Source: Clostridia bacterium (lineage in GTDB: Bacteria > Bacillota_A > Clostridia > Oscillospirales > CAG-382). From it: 13,251 bases of DNA. The stretch covers positions 1 through 13,251 of the forward strand of contig JAGACN010000115.1 in the NCBI GenBank assembly GCA_017614095.1, in the 5' to 3' direction. A model generated the notes under the pieces. That model had not been told where the DNA came from and did no database searches. It saw nothing but the letters and a program-made list of their open reading frames with translations. Below, piece by piece: positions 1-7,031 of this stretch. Numbering within the stretch: position 1 is the stretch's first letter; each line of letters begins with the position of its first letter. The position numbers were made by a program, and so were the translations under genes.

Positions 1-858
1 ACGGTCATGAGCAAGCGCTTCCTGCGCAGCCTGGTCGAGAACGGCACCGTGGACGGATGGGACGATCCCCGCATGCCCACGCTGTGCGGCCTGCGCCGGA
101 GAGGATATACGGCGGAATCCATTCTGGATTTCTGCAACCGCATCGGCGTCGCAAAGTCCGACAGTCTGGTGGACATCGCCCTGCTGGAGCACTGCATCCG
201 CGAGGAACTGAACCGCACGGCGGAGCGCCGCGTCGCGGTCCTCCATCCCGTCCGCGTCATCGTCGAGAACATCCCGGAAGGCAAAACGGAGACCTTCGCT
301 CTTCCAAACAATCCGCAGGACGAGAACGCCGGGACCCGCGAAGTGGCGTTCACGCGCGAACTGTTCATCGACCGCGAGGACGTCTCGCTGGATCCGCCTC
401 CGAAGTTCTTCCGCCTGAAGCCGGACGGGGAAGTCCGCCTGATGGGCGCGTATATCGTAAAATGGAAGGACTGCGAAACGGACGCGGACGGCAACATCGT
501 CTCCGTCACGGTGACCGCGGATCTGGAAAGCGGCTGCGGCAACCCGGTCGACGGGCGCAAGGTGAAAGGCACCATCCACTGGGTTTCCGCCTCCGAGTCC
601 GTCGAACAGGACGTCGTGCTGTACCGGCACCTGTTCACCATCGAGAACACCGGCGCCATTCCGGAGGGCAAGACGTTCGACGACTACGTCAATCCGGAAT
701 CCATGGAAGTTTTGCACGGCTGCCGTCTGGAAAAGGCGCTGGCCGACGCGAAACCCGGCGAACGCTTCCAGTTCGTCCGCACCGGGTATTTCACGAAAGA
801 CACCAAGCGGGACGCGTTCTTGCGCATCGTGGAACTGAAAGACAGCAAACCGTTCTGA
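1..858 (+). CDS. glnS: Glutaminyl-tRNA synthetase, C-terminal part (5' end outside window)
   Basis: This enzyme charges tRNA-Gln with glutamine in the cytoplasm (class I aminoacyl-tRNA synthetase). The reading frame is open from base 1, so the ATG at 7 is an internal methionine and not a start. It is the M of the KMSKS-type loop, seen here as TVMSKR at fragment residues 1-6. Next comes the GlnRS signature WDDPRMPT followed by GLRRRGY. From about residue 80 to the end are the two beta-barrel anticodon-binding domains, with GlnRS-typical stretches such as DGRKVKG, IHWVSA and NPES. About 285 residues remain, roughly the last half of the usual protein of about 550. Those GlnRS-specific motifs separate it from glutamyl-tRNA synthetase. 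A genuine GlnRS is inferred to supplement or replace the GatCAB amidotransferase route in this organism. No terminator hairpin follows. The TGA stop is also the first part of a candidate ECF promoter for the next gene. Confidence 0.96.
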   Translation, partial: TVMSKRFLRSLVENGTVDGWDDPRMPTLCGLRRRGYTAESILDFCNRIGVAKSDSLVDIALLEHCIREELNRTAERRVAVLHPVRVIVENIPEGKTETFALPNNPQDENAGTREVAFTRELFIDREDVSLDPPPKFFRLKPDGEVRLMGAYIVKWKDCETDADGNIVSVTVTADLESGCGNPVDGRKVKGTIHWVSASESVEQDVVLYRHLFTIENTGAIPEGKTFDDYVNPESMEVLHGCRLEKALADAKPGERFQFVRTGYFTKDTKRDAFLRIVELKDSKPF

Positions 859-880
859 AACTTTTTTCCGGAAAAACGTA
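856..880 (+). promoter_or_regulatory. Candidate ECF-type promoter for the sigma factor operon
   Basis: TGAAAC at 856-861 and CGTA at 877-880 match the -35 and -10 elements of Bacillus SigW-like ECF promoters. The spacer is 15 bases, one shorter than the usual 16-17. It begins with six T residues, and T-tracts just downstream of -35 are known from some ECF promoters. The TGA of the -35 is the glnS stop codon. The ECF sigma gene starts 100 bases downstream, so autoregulation is a natural inference. No convincing sigma-70 promoter is seen in the same gap. Confidence 0.5.
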
Positions 881-942
881 AAGATTTCCCGGCCTTGATT
901 CGTATTCATGGATGAGACCCCCGAAAAGGGCACCGACCGATC

Positions 943-954
943 CCGGTCGACCGG
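943..954 (+). repeat. 12-bp perfect palindrome upstream of the sigma factor gene
   Basis: CCGGTCGACCGG reads the same on both strands and ends seven bases before the ribosome binding site of the sigma factor gene. It could be a dimeric operator or a small RNA hairpin. In GC-rich DNA a chance occurrence is also plausible. Confidence 0.3.
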
Positions 955-979
955 CTCATCCGGAAGGGAGGAAACGCGC

Positions 980-1462
980 ATGTCCGTCGCGACACAAATG
1001 AACATCGAAGACGTCTACGAGACCTATTCGCGGGACGTCTGGCGCGTCTGCGTCCTCTATTTCGGCAGCTGCAAAGCGGACGCGGAAGACGCGATGCAGG
1101 AGACCTTCCTGCATTACCTCCGCACCGTCCGGAAGCCGGAACCCGGCGAACACACCAAAGCGTGGCTGATCGTCGCCGCGGGCAACGTCTGCAAGGACAT
1201 GCTGCGCAAGCGCGAGCGGCGCAACGTCCCGCTGGACGGCCTGGCCGAAGTAGGCGTCCGAGATCCCGAACAGTCCGGGCTGCTTCAGGAAGTGATGAAG
1301 TTGCCCGAAAAGTGGAAGACGGCCATCTACCTTCATTACTACGAAGGGATGCCGGCGAAGGAGATCGCGGAAGCGATGGACGTATCCGAATCCACGGTCG
1401 GTGTTTTTCTGCACAAGGGGAGAAAACGGCTGAAGTCTTTGCTGGAAGGAGAAAACGCATGA
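980..1462 (+). CDS. ECF-family RNA polymerase sigma factor
   Basis: This 160-aa protein is an alternative sigma factor that would direct core RNA polymerase to a dedicated regulon. Region 2 spans about residues 12-80: the 2.2 core-binding segment DAEDAMQETFLHY is at 34-46, followed by a 2.3/2.4-like stretch around KAWLIVAAGNVCKDMLR. A short linker leads to region 4 (about 105-155), with the helix-turn-helix MPAKEIAEAMDVSESTVGVF that reads -35 elements. Regions 1 and 3 are absent, as expected for ECF factors, and the length is normal. The ATG at 980 is preferred over an in-frame ATG at 908 because GGAAGGGAGG lies just upstream and homology begins there. The stop overlaps the next start (ATGA), so the downstream membrane protein is translationally coupled and probably its anti-sigma regulator. 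The exact ECF group and the inducing signal cannot be told from the sequence. Confidence 0.93.
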   Translation: MSVATQMNIEDVYETYSRDVWRVCVLYFGSCKADAEDAMQETFLHYLRTVRKPEPGEHTKAWLIVAAGNVCKDMLRKRERRNVPLDGLAEVGVRDPEQSGLLQEVMKLPEKWKTAIYLHYYEGMPAKEIAEAMDVSESTVGVFLHKGRKRLKSLLEGENA

Positions 1463-3420
1463 ACGAACCAAACGACAACAAACTGAAAGAGGAACTGGAC
1501 CGGATCGAACTGCCGGATGACAGCAAACAGACGGTCCTGGACAGAATACGCGCCGCAGGCGAAGAAGCGGCTCCGGAGCCGGTGCTCCGGAAAAAATTCC
1601 CGGTCCGCAGGGTCATCCTGATCGCCGCGGCCGTCACGGTCCTGGCCGCGTTGGCGGTGGGACTGTTCATCTGGATGCGTCCGTCTGATCCGCCGGAGCA
1701 TTACGGCGACCCGCTCGAGTCCGACCCGGTCGTCGTCGTTCCGACGAGCAGCGGAGAGGACTGGGTCAAGGATCTGTTCGAAGGGGTCGAATCCGCCGAG
1801 AACGGGTCGGGCACCATCCGCGACGAAGCGTCTTCGACGGCAGCCATCGACGGCTACCGGGATGATCTCTTCGGCGACAAGACCGCAACGGCATACAAGG
1901 ATGCAAGAACGGATTACGCTTATGAGGATGCTCCGGCCTCCGAACCCATAGAAATCGACCCGGACTGGATCGGAGGAAGCGGAAAAGACAGCATCCACGG
2001 GAACGGCAGCCAGATCTCGGCGGGCACGCTGACCGCGGGCAGACGGGACGACAATGCGCTGTTCCAGGAATTCCTCCAGGCGATGGGGGAACTCGATGAG
2101 TACGCCGCGAGCTGGAAACTCTATCCAAAAAAACGGATCGCCGTCTATGCGGAAGGATGCCCGAACGCGCTGGTCGCTTTGACCGACGCGGACGGAAAGG
2201 TGCTTTCCTACGCCCGGACGAACGTCAACGGCATCGCCTATCTGTACTACGACCTCTACACGGATCAGGGCCAGACGGTCCCGCACAAGATCGGCATAAG
2301 CAGCGGAAACGCGTTCGGCGAATATATCCTGACCGGAAATGAAAACGGCTCCGTCTCCCTCAAACTGGAGAACGCGCCGCAAAGTTCCGACAAACTCGAC
2401 GTGCTCATCATGCTGGACACGACCGGTTCCATGGGCGACGAGATCACCTATCTGCAGCAGGAGATCGAGGACGTGATGAGCCGCGTGAAGGCGGAAGCCG
2501 GAAACGCCCGCGTCCGTCTCAGCGTGAATTTCTACCGCGACCGCGGCGACACCTATACCGTACGGTACAACCCGTTCACGGAAGACGTCTCCGAATGCAA
2601 GAAACTCTTGGCGGCCGAATATGCCGACGGCGGAGGGGATTTCCCGGAAGCCGTCGACGAGGCGCTGGTCAACGCGGTATGCGACCACGCGTGGGACGCG
2701 GATGCCGTCAAGGTCATGTTCCTGGTCCTGGACGCGCCGCCCCACGACGAATCCGAACGGCAGGGCACCCTGTCGAACATCCGGAAAGCGCTGGACAGCG
2801 CGCAGAAGCAGGGCATCCGCATCATCCCCGTCGTAGCGAGCGGAATCGACGACACGACCGAGTATCTGATGCGCTCCCTGGCGGCGGCCACCGGCGGCGT
2901 GTACGCCTTCCTGACCGATCACAGCGGAATCGGCGATCCGCATGCGGATCCGCACGTGGACCAGTACACTGTCGAGAAGCTGAACGATCTGATGGTCAAC
3001 GTCATCCTGTCCTACTGGAAAGCGGACCCCGACGCGGTCCCGGCGCCCCAGCCGGAGCCTCAGCCTGACCCGCAGCCGGAACCCGAGCCGGTATCCGGGG
3101 ACCCCGAAGTGCCGGAAGATTTTGTTATCCGGCTGACCGGCGACCATACGGAACTGGTCGAAAGCTGCCCGGAAAGCGCGAAAGAAGGCGATGCGGTCGA
3201 GATCCGCACGGAGATCCTCTATGACGCGGATATCCGCGTGTTCGTGGACGGCGAAGAAATCCCGCAGACGCATTACGATTCGGATTACTGGGCTTATTCC
3301 TTCACAATGCCCGGCCACGCGGTGACGGTCCGGATCGAAGTCGTGGACGGCTTCGTTTCGAACGAGTCCGAAGAGGAGTCCGGCGGGGAAGTGATCCTGC
3401 CCGTATTGCCGATCGGATAG
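1459..3420 (+). CDS. Membrane-anchored VWA-domain protein, putative anti-sigma/sensor partner of the ECF factor
   Basis: This 653-aa protein appears to be single-pass with a short cytoplasmic N-terminus. Residues 1-51 are charged and partly helical (LKEELDRIELPDDSKQTVL). One transmembrane helix lies at about 52-73 (VILIAAAVTVLAALAVGLFI). A low-complexity acidic stretch follows to about 215. Residues 225-305 resemble a carboxypeptidase-regulatory/CnaB-like beta-sandwich (PNALVALTDADGKVLS). A von Willebrand A domain spans about 313-520, with the MIDAS motif DTTGS at 320-324, GGGDFPEAV at 391-399 and DAPPH at 425-429. A proline/glutamate linker (about 528-545) leads to a C-terminal beta domain ending in FTMPGHAVTVRIE, like bacterial surface-repeat modules. 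The start ATG overlaps the sigma factor stop by four bases. By analogy with other ECF operons, the N-terminal segment may hold the sigma factor while the outside domains sense a ligand. This role is inference: no zinc anti-sigma motif is present. Confidence is high for the domains and moderate for the role. Confidence 0.88.
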   Translation: MNEPNDNKLKEELDRIELPDDSKQTVLDRIRAAGEEAAPEPVLRKKFPVRRVILIAAAVTVLAALAVGLFIWMRPSDPPEHYGDPLESDPVVVVPTSSGEDWVKDLFEGVESAENGSGTIRDEASSTAAIDGYRDDLFGDKTATAYKDARTDYAYEDAPASEPIEIDPDWIGGSGKDSIHGNGSQISAGTLTAGRRDDNALFQEFLQAMGELDEYAASWKLYPKKRIAVYAEGCPNALVALTDADGKVLSYARTNVNGIAYLYYDLYTDQGQTVPHKIGISSGNAFGEYILTGNENGSVSLKLENAPQSSDKLDVLIMLDTTGSMGDEITYLQQEIEDVMSRVKAEAGNARVRLSVNFYRDRGDTYTVRYNPFTEDVSECKKLLAAEYADGGGDFPEAVDEALVNAVCDHAWDADAVKVMFLVLDAPPHDESERQGTLSNIRKALDSAQKQGIRIIPVVASGIDDTTEYLMRSLAAATGGVYAFLTDHSGIGDPHADPHVDQYTVEKLNDLMVNVILSYWKADPDAVPAPQPEPQPDPQPEPEPVSGDPEVPEDFVIRLTGDHTELVESCPESAKEGDAVEIRTEILYDADIRVFVDGEEIPQTHYDSDYWAYSFTMPGHAVTVRIEVVDGFVSNESEEESGGEVILPVLPIG

Positions 3421-3451
3421 GCGGCAAAAAAACGAAAACGATCCTGAATAC

Positions 3452-3474
3452 GGGGGGCTGAAAGAGTCCCCCCC
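3452..3474 (+). terminator. GC hairpin after the sigma/VWA operon, possible terminator
   Basis: Six G residues (3452-3457) can pair with the run of seven C residues (3468-3474) around a ten-base loop. The following bases (TATTACTTT) are only moderately T-rich, so termination may be partial. It lies about 30 bases after the VWA gene stop, and no clear sigma-70 promoter is seen between it and the next gene. Confidence 0.45.
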
Positions 3475-3531
3475 TATTACTTTCAAGGCTATGCTGCCTG
3501 AAAAGAGGAGAACGGAAGGGAGTTGATTTCC

Positions 3532-4674
3532 ATGACGAAAAAAGCAGCGGCTGTTCTTCTTGTATCGGCTATGCTTTTCCTTGTGCCGGCATCCTGCTCG
3601 AAGCCGGCCGTTCCGATGTACGACGGAGCGCATTTTTCGGCTTCGGAAGTGGCGCATATGGCCGGTATGGATCCGGAAATGAAGGAAGACGGGACGCGGT
3701 CCTATACAAAAGTCGCCGTTGCCGGCGAAAAGGATCTGGATATCCGGCCGCTGCCCGAAACCGAATACGTTACGGTTTATCAGCCGGACGATCGGAACCA
3801 TTCTGTTTCGAAGAGCGAATTGAATGCGTTTTCGGATCGGCTGTACGGTGGCATCTGCGAAGCGCTGGGCGTCGAAAAGCAGGAACTTAAGATCAACGAA
3901 AGAGCGTATGCGGATGAAGGAAAAGTCATCGATTCGAGTGCGGAATGCGGGAACTACTGGATCACGTTTTCGCAAAGCGAAAAGGCGCAGACCTCCTCGA
4001 TCGGGTCTCGGAATCCGGATGGCGTCATTTCCCTTTACGGAACGGAGATCTCGGTCGATCAGCGACAGTCCGACGAGGAGATCGTCTCCTCTCTGCAGGA
4101 CCTGAACAAACAGCTGTGCGGTCTTTTCAAGGCGGATCTGCCGGATATAAAGATCATCCGGAAATACGACGATTATTCCGAGAACGGCGTGACGTGGCTC
4201 ACGGTGTACCTCTATAACGGGGAAAGCATCCCGGACGGCAGCATGGCTTCCGCTTCCGACCGCATCGAACTAGTTTTTGACAATTTCGCCAACTATGCGG
4301 ACGACGTCGTGAGTGGCGGCATACTGTCAAAAGTCAGCGTGTATTATTTCCATTATCTCTCCGCGCTTGAGCCTGTTGCCACCGTGCGTCTGCTGCCGCT
4401 GGAAGAGGCCGAAAAACTGCTGTACAGCGGCTGCGTTTTCGGAATGCACGTCTGCCCGCTCTGCATGGCGGAACAGCCCGAAGTGGATTTTCACGGCTAT
4501 GATCTCGTGGACGTCCGGTACGTCAACGGCGTTCCGTTCTATGCGTTTTTCAAAAAGCTGGACCTGCCGGCCCGGAACGGGAATCTGACCTACGCCAAAA
4601 CGTTCGTGCCGGCGTTTGAAGTGTCCGGGCTCCAGGAGTATTTCGAAAGTCAGAAAAGCAGCCACGGAAGCTGA
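3532..4674 (+). CDS. Putative secreted lipoprotein of unknown function
   Basis: I do not recognise a family for this 380-aa protein. The N-terminus has lysines at 3-4, a hydrophobic core (AAAVLLVSAMLFLVPA) and a cysteine at 22 in VPASC. This looks like a lipoprotein signal peptide, although proline at -3 is unusual for a lipobox. The mature part is acidic and mixed alpha/beta with no membrane segment. A cluster of C301, H306, C308 and C311 (CVFGMHVCPLC) could bind metal or form a disulfide. The ATG at 3532 is chosen because GGAAGGGAG lies nine bases upstream; the in-frame TTG at 3523 directly abuts that site. Codons appear richer in T-ending forms (CTT, GTT, TTT) than in neighbouring genes, which may hint at different ancestry or lower expression. 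It lies downstream of the sigma/VWA operon on the same strand and could belong to its regulon by readthrough, but that is speculation. Confidence 0.8.
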   Translation: MTKKAAAVLLVSAMLFLVPASCSKPAVPMYDGAHFSASEVAHMAGMDPEMKEDGTRSYTKVAVAGEKDLDIRPLPETEYVTVYQPDDRNHSVSKSELNAFSDRLYGGICEALGVEKQELKINERAYADEGKVIDSSAECGNYWITFSQSEKAQTSSIGSRNPDGVISLYGTEISVDQRQSDEEIVSSLQDLNKQLCGLFKADLPDIKIIRKYDDYSENGVTWLTVYLYNGESIPDGSMASASDRIELVFDNFANYADDVVSGGILSKVSVYYFHYLSALEPVATVRLLPLEEAEKLLYSGCVFGMHVCPLCMAEQPEVDFHGYDLVDVRYVNGVPFYAFFKKLDLPARNGNLTYAKTFVPAFEVSGLQEYFESQKSSHGS

Positions 4675-4701
4675 AAGCGCAGCACTATTCCTGCTATAAG
4701 C

Positions 4702-4742
4702 AAAAAGCAAGACCCGCCCTTTCCGGCGAGCCCTGCTTTTTT
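4702..4742 (+). terminator. Rho-independent terminator of the lipoprotein gene
   Basis: AAAAAGCA (4702-4709) pairs with TGCTTTTT (4734-4741), with an inner CGCC/GGCG stem and a T-run at the 3' end. It starts 27 bases after the lipoprotein stop. The A-run opposite the T-run may let it work in both directions between these convergent genes. Confidence 0.8.
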
Positions 4743-4755
4743 CATTCTTGGCAAA

Positions 4756-4790
4756 CGAAATCGGCGGAATTGCTTCCGCCGTACGTTTCG
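4756..4790 (-). terminator. Terminator downstream of pnp
   Basis: CGGCGGAA (4762-4769) and TTCCGCCG (4774-4781) form a perfect 8-bp stem with a four-base loop. CGAAA/TTTCG can extend it outward with a bulge. Read on the minus strand, it begins about ten bases after the pnp stop and runs into ATTTCGTTT, a moderate U-tract. Confidence 0.65.
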
Positions 4791-4799
4791 GGATGGGAA

Positions 4800-6899
4800 T
4801 CAGTCGTCGACTGCCGCGAGGGCGTCCTTGCGGGACAGGTTCAGACGGCCTTTTTCGTCGATCTCGGTGACCATGACTTTGATCTGATCGCCGACGGATA
4901 CGACGTCTTCCACTTTCGCGACGCGCTTCTTATCCAGCTGCGAGATGTGGACGAGTCCTTCTTTGCCGGGAGCGATCTCGACGAAGGCGCCGAAGGTCAT
5001 GAGACGCGTGACCGTGCCCATGAAGATGGTGCCGGGTTCCGGATCCTTCGCGATGGCTTCGATGATGGCCAGCGCACGGTAGCCGTCGTCCTTGTTGACG
5101 GCCGCGATGAAGATGGAACCGTCGTCTTCGATGTCGATCTTGCAGTTCGTGTCCGCGCAGATCTTCTGGATGACTTTTCCGCCGGAGCCGATGACTTCGC
5201 GGATCTTGTCCGGATCGATCTTGGTGGTGATCATCTTGGGCGCGTACTTGGAAACGTCGGGACGCGGAGCGGCCAGCGCTTTCAGGATGTACTCGTCGAT
5301 GATGTAGAGGCGGCCCTTGCGGGTCACTTCAAACGCGGAGCGGATGATCTCGGGGGTCAGTCCGTCGATCTTCAGGTCCATCTGGATGGACGTAATGCCT
5401 TTTTTCGTGCCGGCGACCTTGAAGTCCATATCGCCGAAGAAGTCTTCCAGACCCTGGATGTCGATCATGGTCATCCAGTTGTCGCCTTCGGTGATGAGGC
5501 CGCAGGAGATGCCCGCGACCGGAGCCTTGATCGGAACGCCCGCGTCCATCAGGGCGAGGGTCGATCCGCAGACGGACGCCTGAGAGGTGGAACCGTTCGA
5601 GGAGATGACTTCGGACACGCAGCGGATGGCATAGGGGAATTCCTCAACGGAAGGCAGGACCGGAACGAGGGAGCGCTCTGCGAGCGCGCCGTGGCCGATC
5701 TCGCGGCGTCCCGGGCTTCTGGCTGCTTTCGCTTCGCCGACGGAGAAGCCGGGCATGTTGTAGTGATGCATATACCGCTTGGTCTCTTCCAGGTCGATGC
5801 CGTCCAGCTGCTGGATCTCGCTCATCGGAGCCAGCGTGCAGGTGGTGAGCACCTGAGTCTGTCCTCAGGTGAACATGCCCGAACCGTGGGTGCGGGGCAG
5901 CAGTGCGACTTCGGCGTCCAGCGGACGGATCTGATCCATCCGGCGGCCGTCCACGCGCTTCTGCTCGGTGAGCAGCCAGTGGCGGACGATCTTCTTCTGG
6001 AGTTTATACAGACACTCGTTGATCATCAGCTTGCTGTCCGGATAATCCTCTTCCAGTTCGTCGTAGACTCTCTGGTAGATGGGCTGCAGACGGGCGTCGC
6101 GGACTTTCTTGTCGTCGGTGTCCAGCGCGGCCATGACGTCTTCCTTGACCATGGCTTCGATGCGGTCGAACATTTCGGGATCGACGACGCAGGATTCGTA
6201 GGCGAATTTCTCTTTGCCGATCTCGGCGCGGATGGATTCGATGAAGGCGACCAGATTCTTGATCTCCTTGTGCGCGAGCATGATGGCGTCGAACATGGTG
6301 TCGTCTTCGACTTCGTTGGCGCCGGCTTCGATCATGACCACCTTCTGCGCGGAACCGGCAACGGTCAGCTGCAGATCGCTCTTTTCACGCTCTTCGGCGG
6401 TCGGGTTGATGATGAGTTTGCCGTCGACCAGGCCGACGTGCACGCCGGCGATCGGTCCGTTCCACGGAATGTCCGAAATGGTCAGGGCAAGGGAGGCGCC
6501 GAACATGGCGGCGACTTCCGGTTCGCAGTCCGGATCCACGGACATCACGGTCAGCGACAGGACGATGTCGTTCCGCAGGTCTTTCGGGAACAGGGGACGG
6601 ATCGGACGGTCGATGACGCGGGAGCAGAGGATCGCGTGCTCGGTGGGACGGCCTTCGCGGCGGTTCCAGCTGCCGGGGATCTTGCCGACCGAATAGAGTT
6701 TCTCCTCGTAGTCGACGGAGAGGGGCAGGAAGTCGATCCCGTCGCGGGGAGCGGCGGAAGCGGTCGCGCAGCACAGCACTGCGGTCTCGCCGTAGCGGAC
6801 CAGGCAGGAGCCGTTTGCGAGCTGGGCCATTTTGCCGGTCTCGATGACCAGCGGACGGCCTGCGAAGGAGTACTCGAATTTTTTGAATTGGTCAAACAT
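4800..6899 (-). pseudogene. pnp: Polynucleotide phosphorylase gene interrupted by one in-frame TGA
   Basis: PNPase degrades RNA 3' to 5' using phosphate and makes NDPs, as a trimer in the cytoplasm. The frame spans 700 codons including the stop, a normal length. In order it encodes a first RNase PH domain (about 10-140, with RPLVIETGK and IDRPIRPLF; the FFRR loop of E. coli reads WNRR at 78-81), the alpha domain, and a second RNase PH domain. The latter has REIGHG, SSNGSTS at 433-439 and GDMDFKVAG with D490/D492. A KH domain (IGSGGK, 570-575) and an S1 domain (about 622-691) follow. Codon 345 (5867-5865) is TGA inside the motif FT-R-GQTQ, where homologues have arginine. The frame is unchanged on both sides (5865-6899 and 4800-5852), and downstream residues remain conserved. 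So the change is either very recent, a sequence error or tolerated. Restart at GTG 5852 behind GAGGA is conceivable and would give a split enzyme. The start at 6899 follows GGAAAGGA. It lies downstream of rpsO, as in many bacteria. Confidence 0.88.
5850..5871 (-). repeat. Perfect 8-bp inverted repeat containing the premature TGA of pnp
   Basis: On the minus strand, arms CACCTGAG (5871-5864) and CTCAGGTG (5857-5850) flank a six-base loop. The TGA stop codon is part of the first arm. Restoring any arginine CGN codon would break the palindrome at one or more positions. Confidence 0.8.
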
Positions 6900-6915
6900 G
6901 ACTTGTTCCTTTCCT

Positions 6916-6931
6916 TTTGCGAATTCGCAAA
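6916..6931 (-). promoter_or_regulatory. 16-bp perfect palindrome directly upstream of the pnp ribosome binding site
   Basis: TTTGCGAATTCGCAAA is fully self-complementary and lies 16 bases 5' of the pnp start, abutting the purine-rich Shine-Dalgarno region. In RNA it can fold into a 6-bp stem with an AAUU loop. As DNA it could bind a dimeric regulator. In other bacteria pnp is autocontrolled through structure in this region, so an RNA role is plausible but not shown. Confidence 0.45.
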
Positions 6932-6950
6932 GAATTGGCCGCAAGCTTTG

Positions 6951-6965
6951 TTTAACACTTAAACA
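6951..6965. repeat. AT-rich inverted repeat in the rpsO-pnp gap
   Basis: GTTTAA and TTAAAC flank CAC as a perfect inverted repeat. A related GTTTA/TAAAC pair with a five-base spacer lies about 25 bases further along (6989-7003). The AT-rich patch stands out in a GC-rich gap and might hold a pnp promoter or operator. I found no convincing -35/-10 pair. Confidence 0.35.
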
Positions 6966-7031
6966 CAGGTCCGTCGCGCGGGCGCATGTTTAAATGATAA
7001 ACGACGGCTTACGGCACGGGCGGTGCAACAC

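Noticed and set aside
862..876. Terminator after glnS
   Set aside because: TTTTTTCCGGAAAAA could pair weakly, but the stem would be A/T only with no GC stem followed by a T-run. It fits better as the spacer of the ECF promoter.
896..918. Sigma-70 promoter starting at TTGATT before the sigma factor gene
   Set aside because: No -10 like sequence is found at a 16-18 base spacing; the bases there are CCCCCG.
908..979. Upstream ATG start for the sigma factor
   Set aside because: It has no ribosome binding site, and the added 24 residues are low-complexity and outside sigma region 2. The ATG at 980 has GGAAGGGAGG in front.
3523..3531. TTG start for the lipoprotein gene
   Set aside because: It directly abuts the GGAAGGGAG site with no spacing. 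The ATG at 3532 has proper spacing and gives a normal signal peptide.
1339..3975. Long minus-strand open frame opposite the sigma/VWA operon
   Set aside because: It spans two plus-strand genes and the hairpin between them, has no sensible domain, and its start region is a shadow of the lipoprotein gene.
5853..5867. Frameshift or recombination junction between two pnp pieces
   Set aside because: Codon phase is identical on both sides of the TGA, and the residues between (GQTQ) continue the family motif, so it is a simple stop codon.
5865..5867. TGA read as a sense codon through code reassignment
   Set aside because: Eight of ten genes with a visible stop, including pnp itself, end in TGA at the expected family length, so TGA works as a stop here.
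5850..5871. Selenocysteine insertion at the pnp TGA
   Set aside because: The family residue is arginine, not cysteine. PNPase is not a known selenoprotein, and the short hairpin includes the TGA rather than following it as a bacterial SECIS does.
4770..6962. Long 730-codon open frame on the plus strand opposite pnp
   Set aside because: It mirrors the pnp codons on the other strand. GC-rich coding sequence commonly leaves such open antisense frames, and its translation has no recognisable domain, while the minus frame is clearly PNPase.
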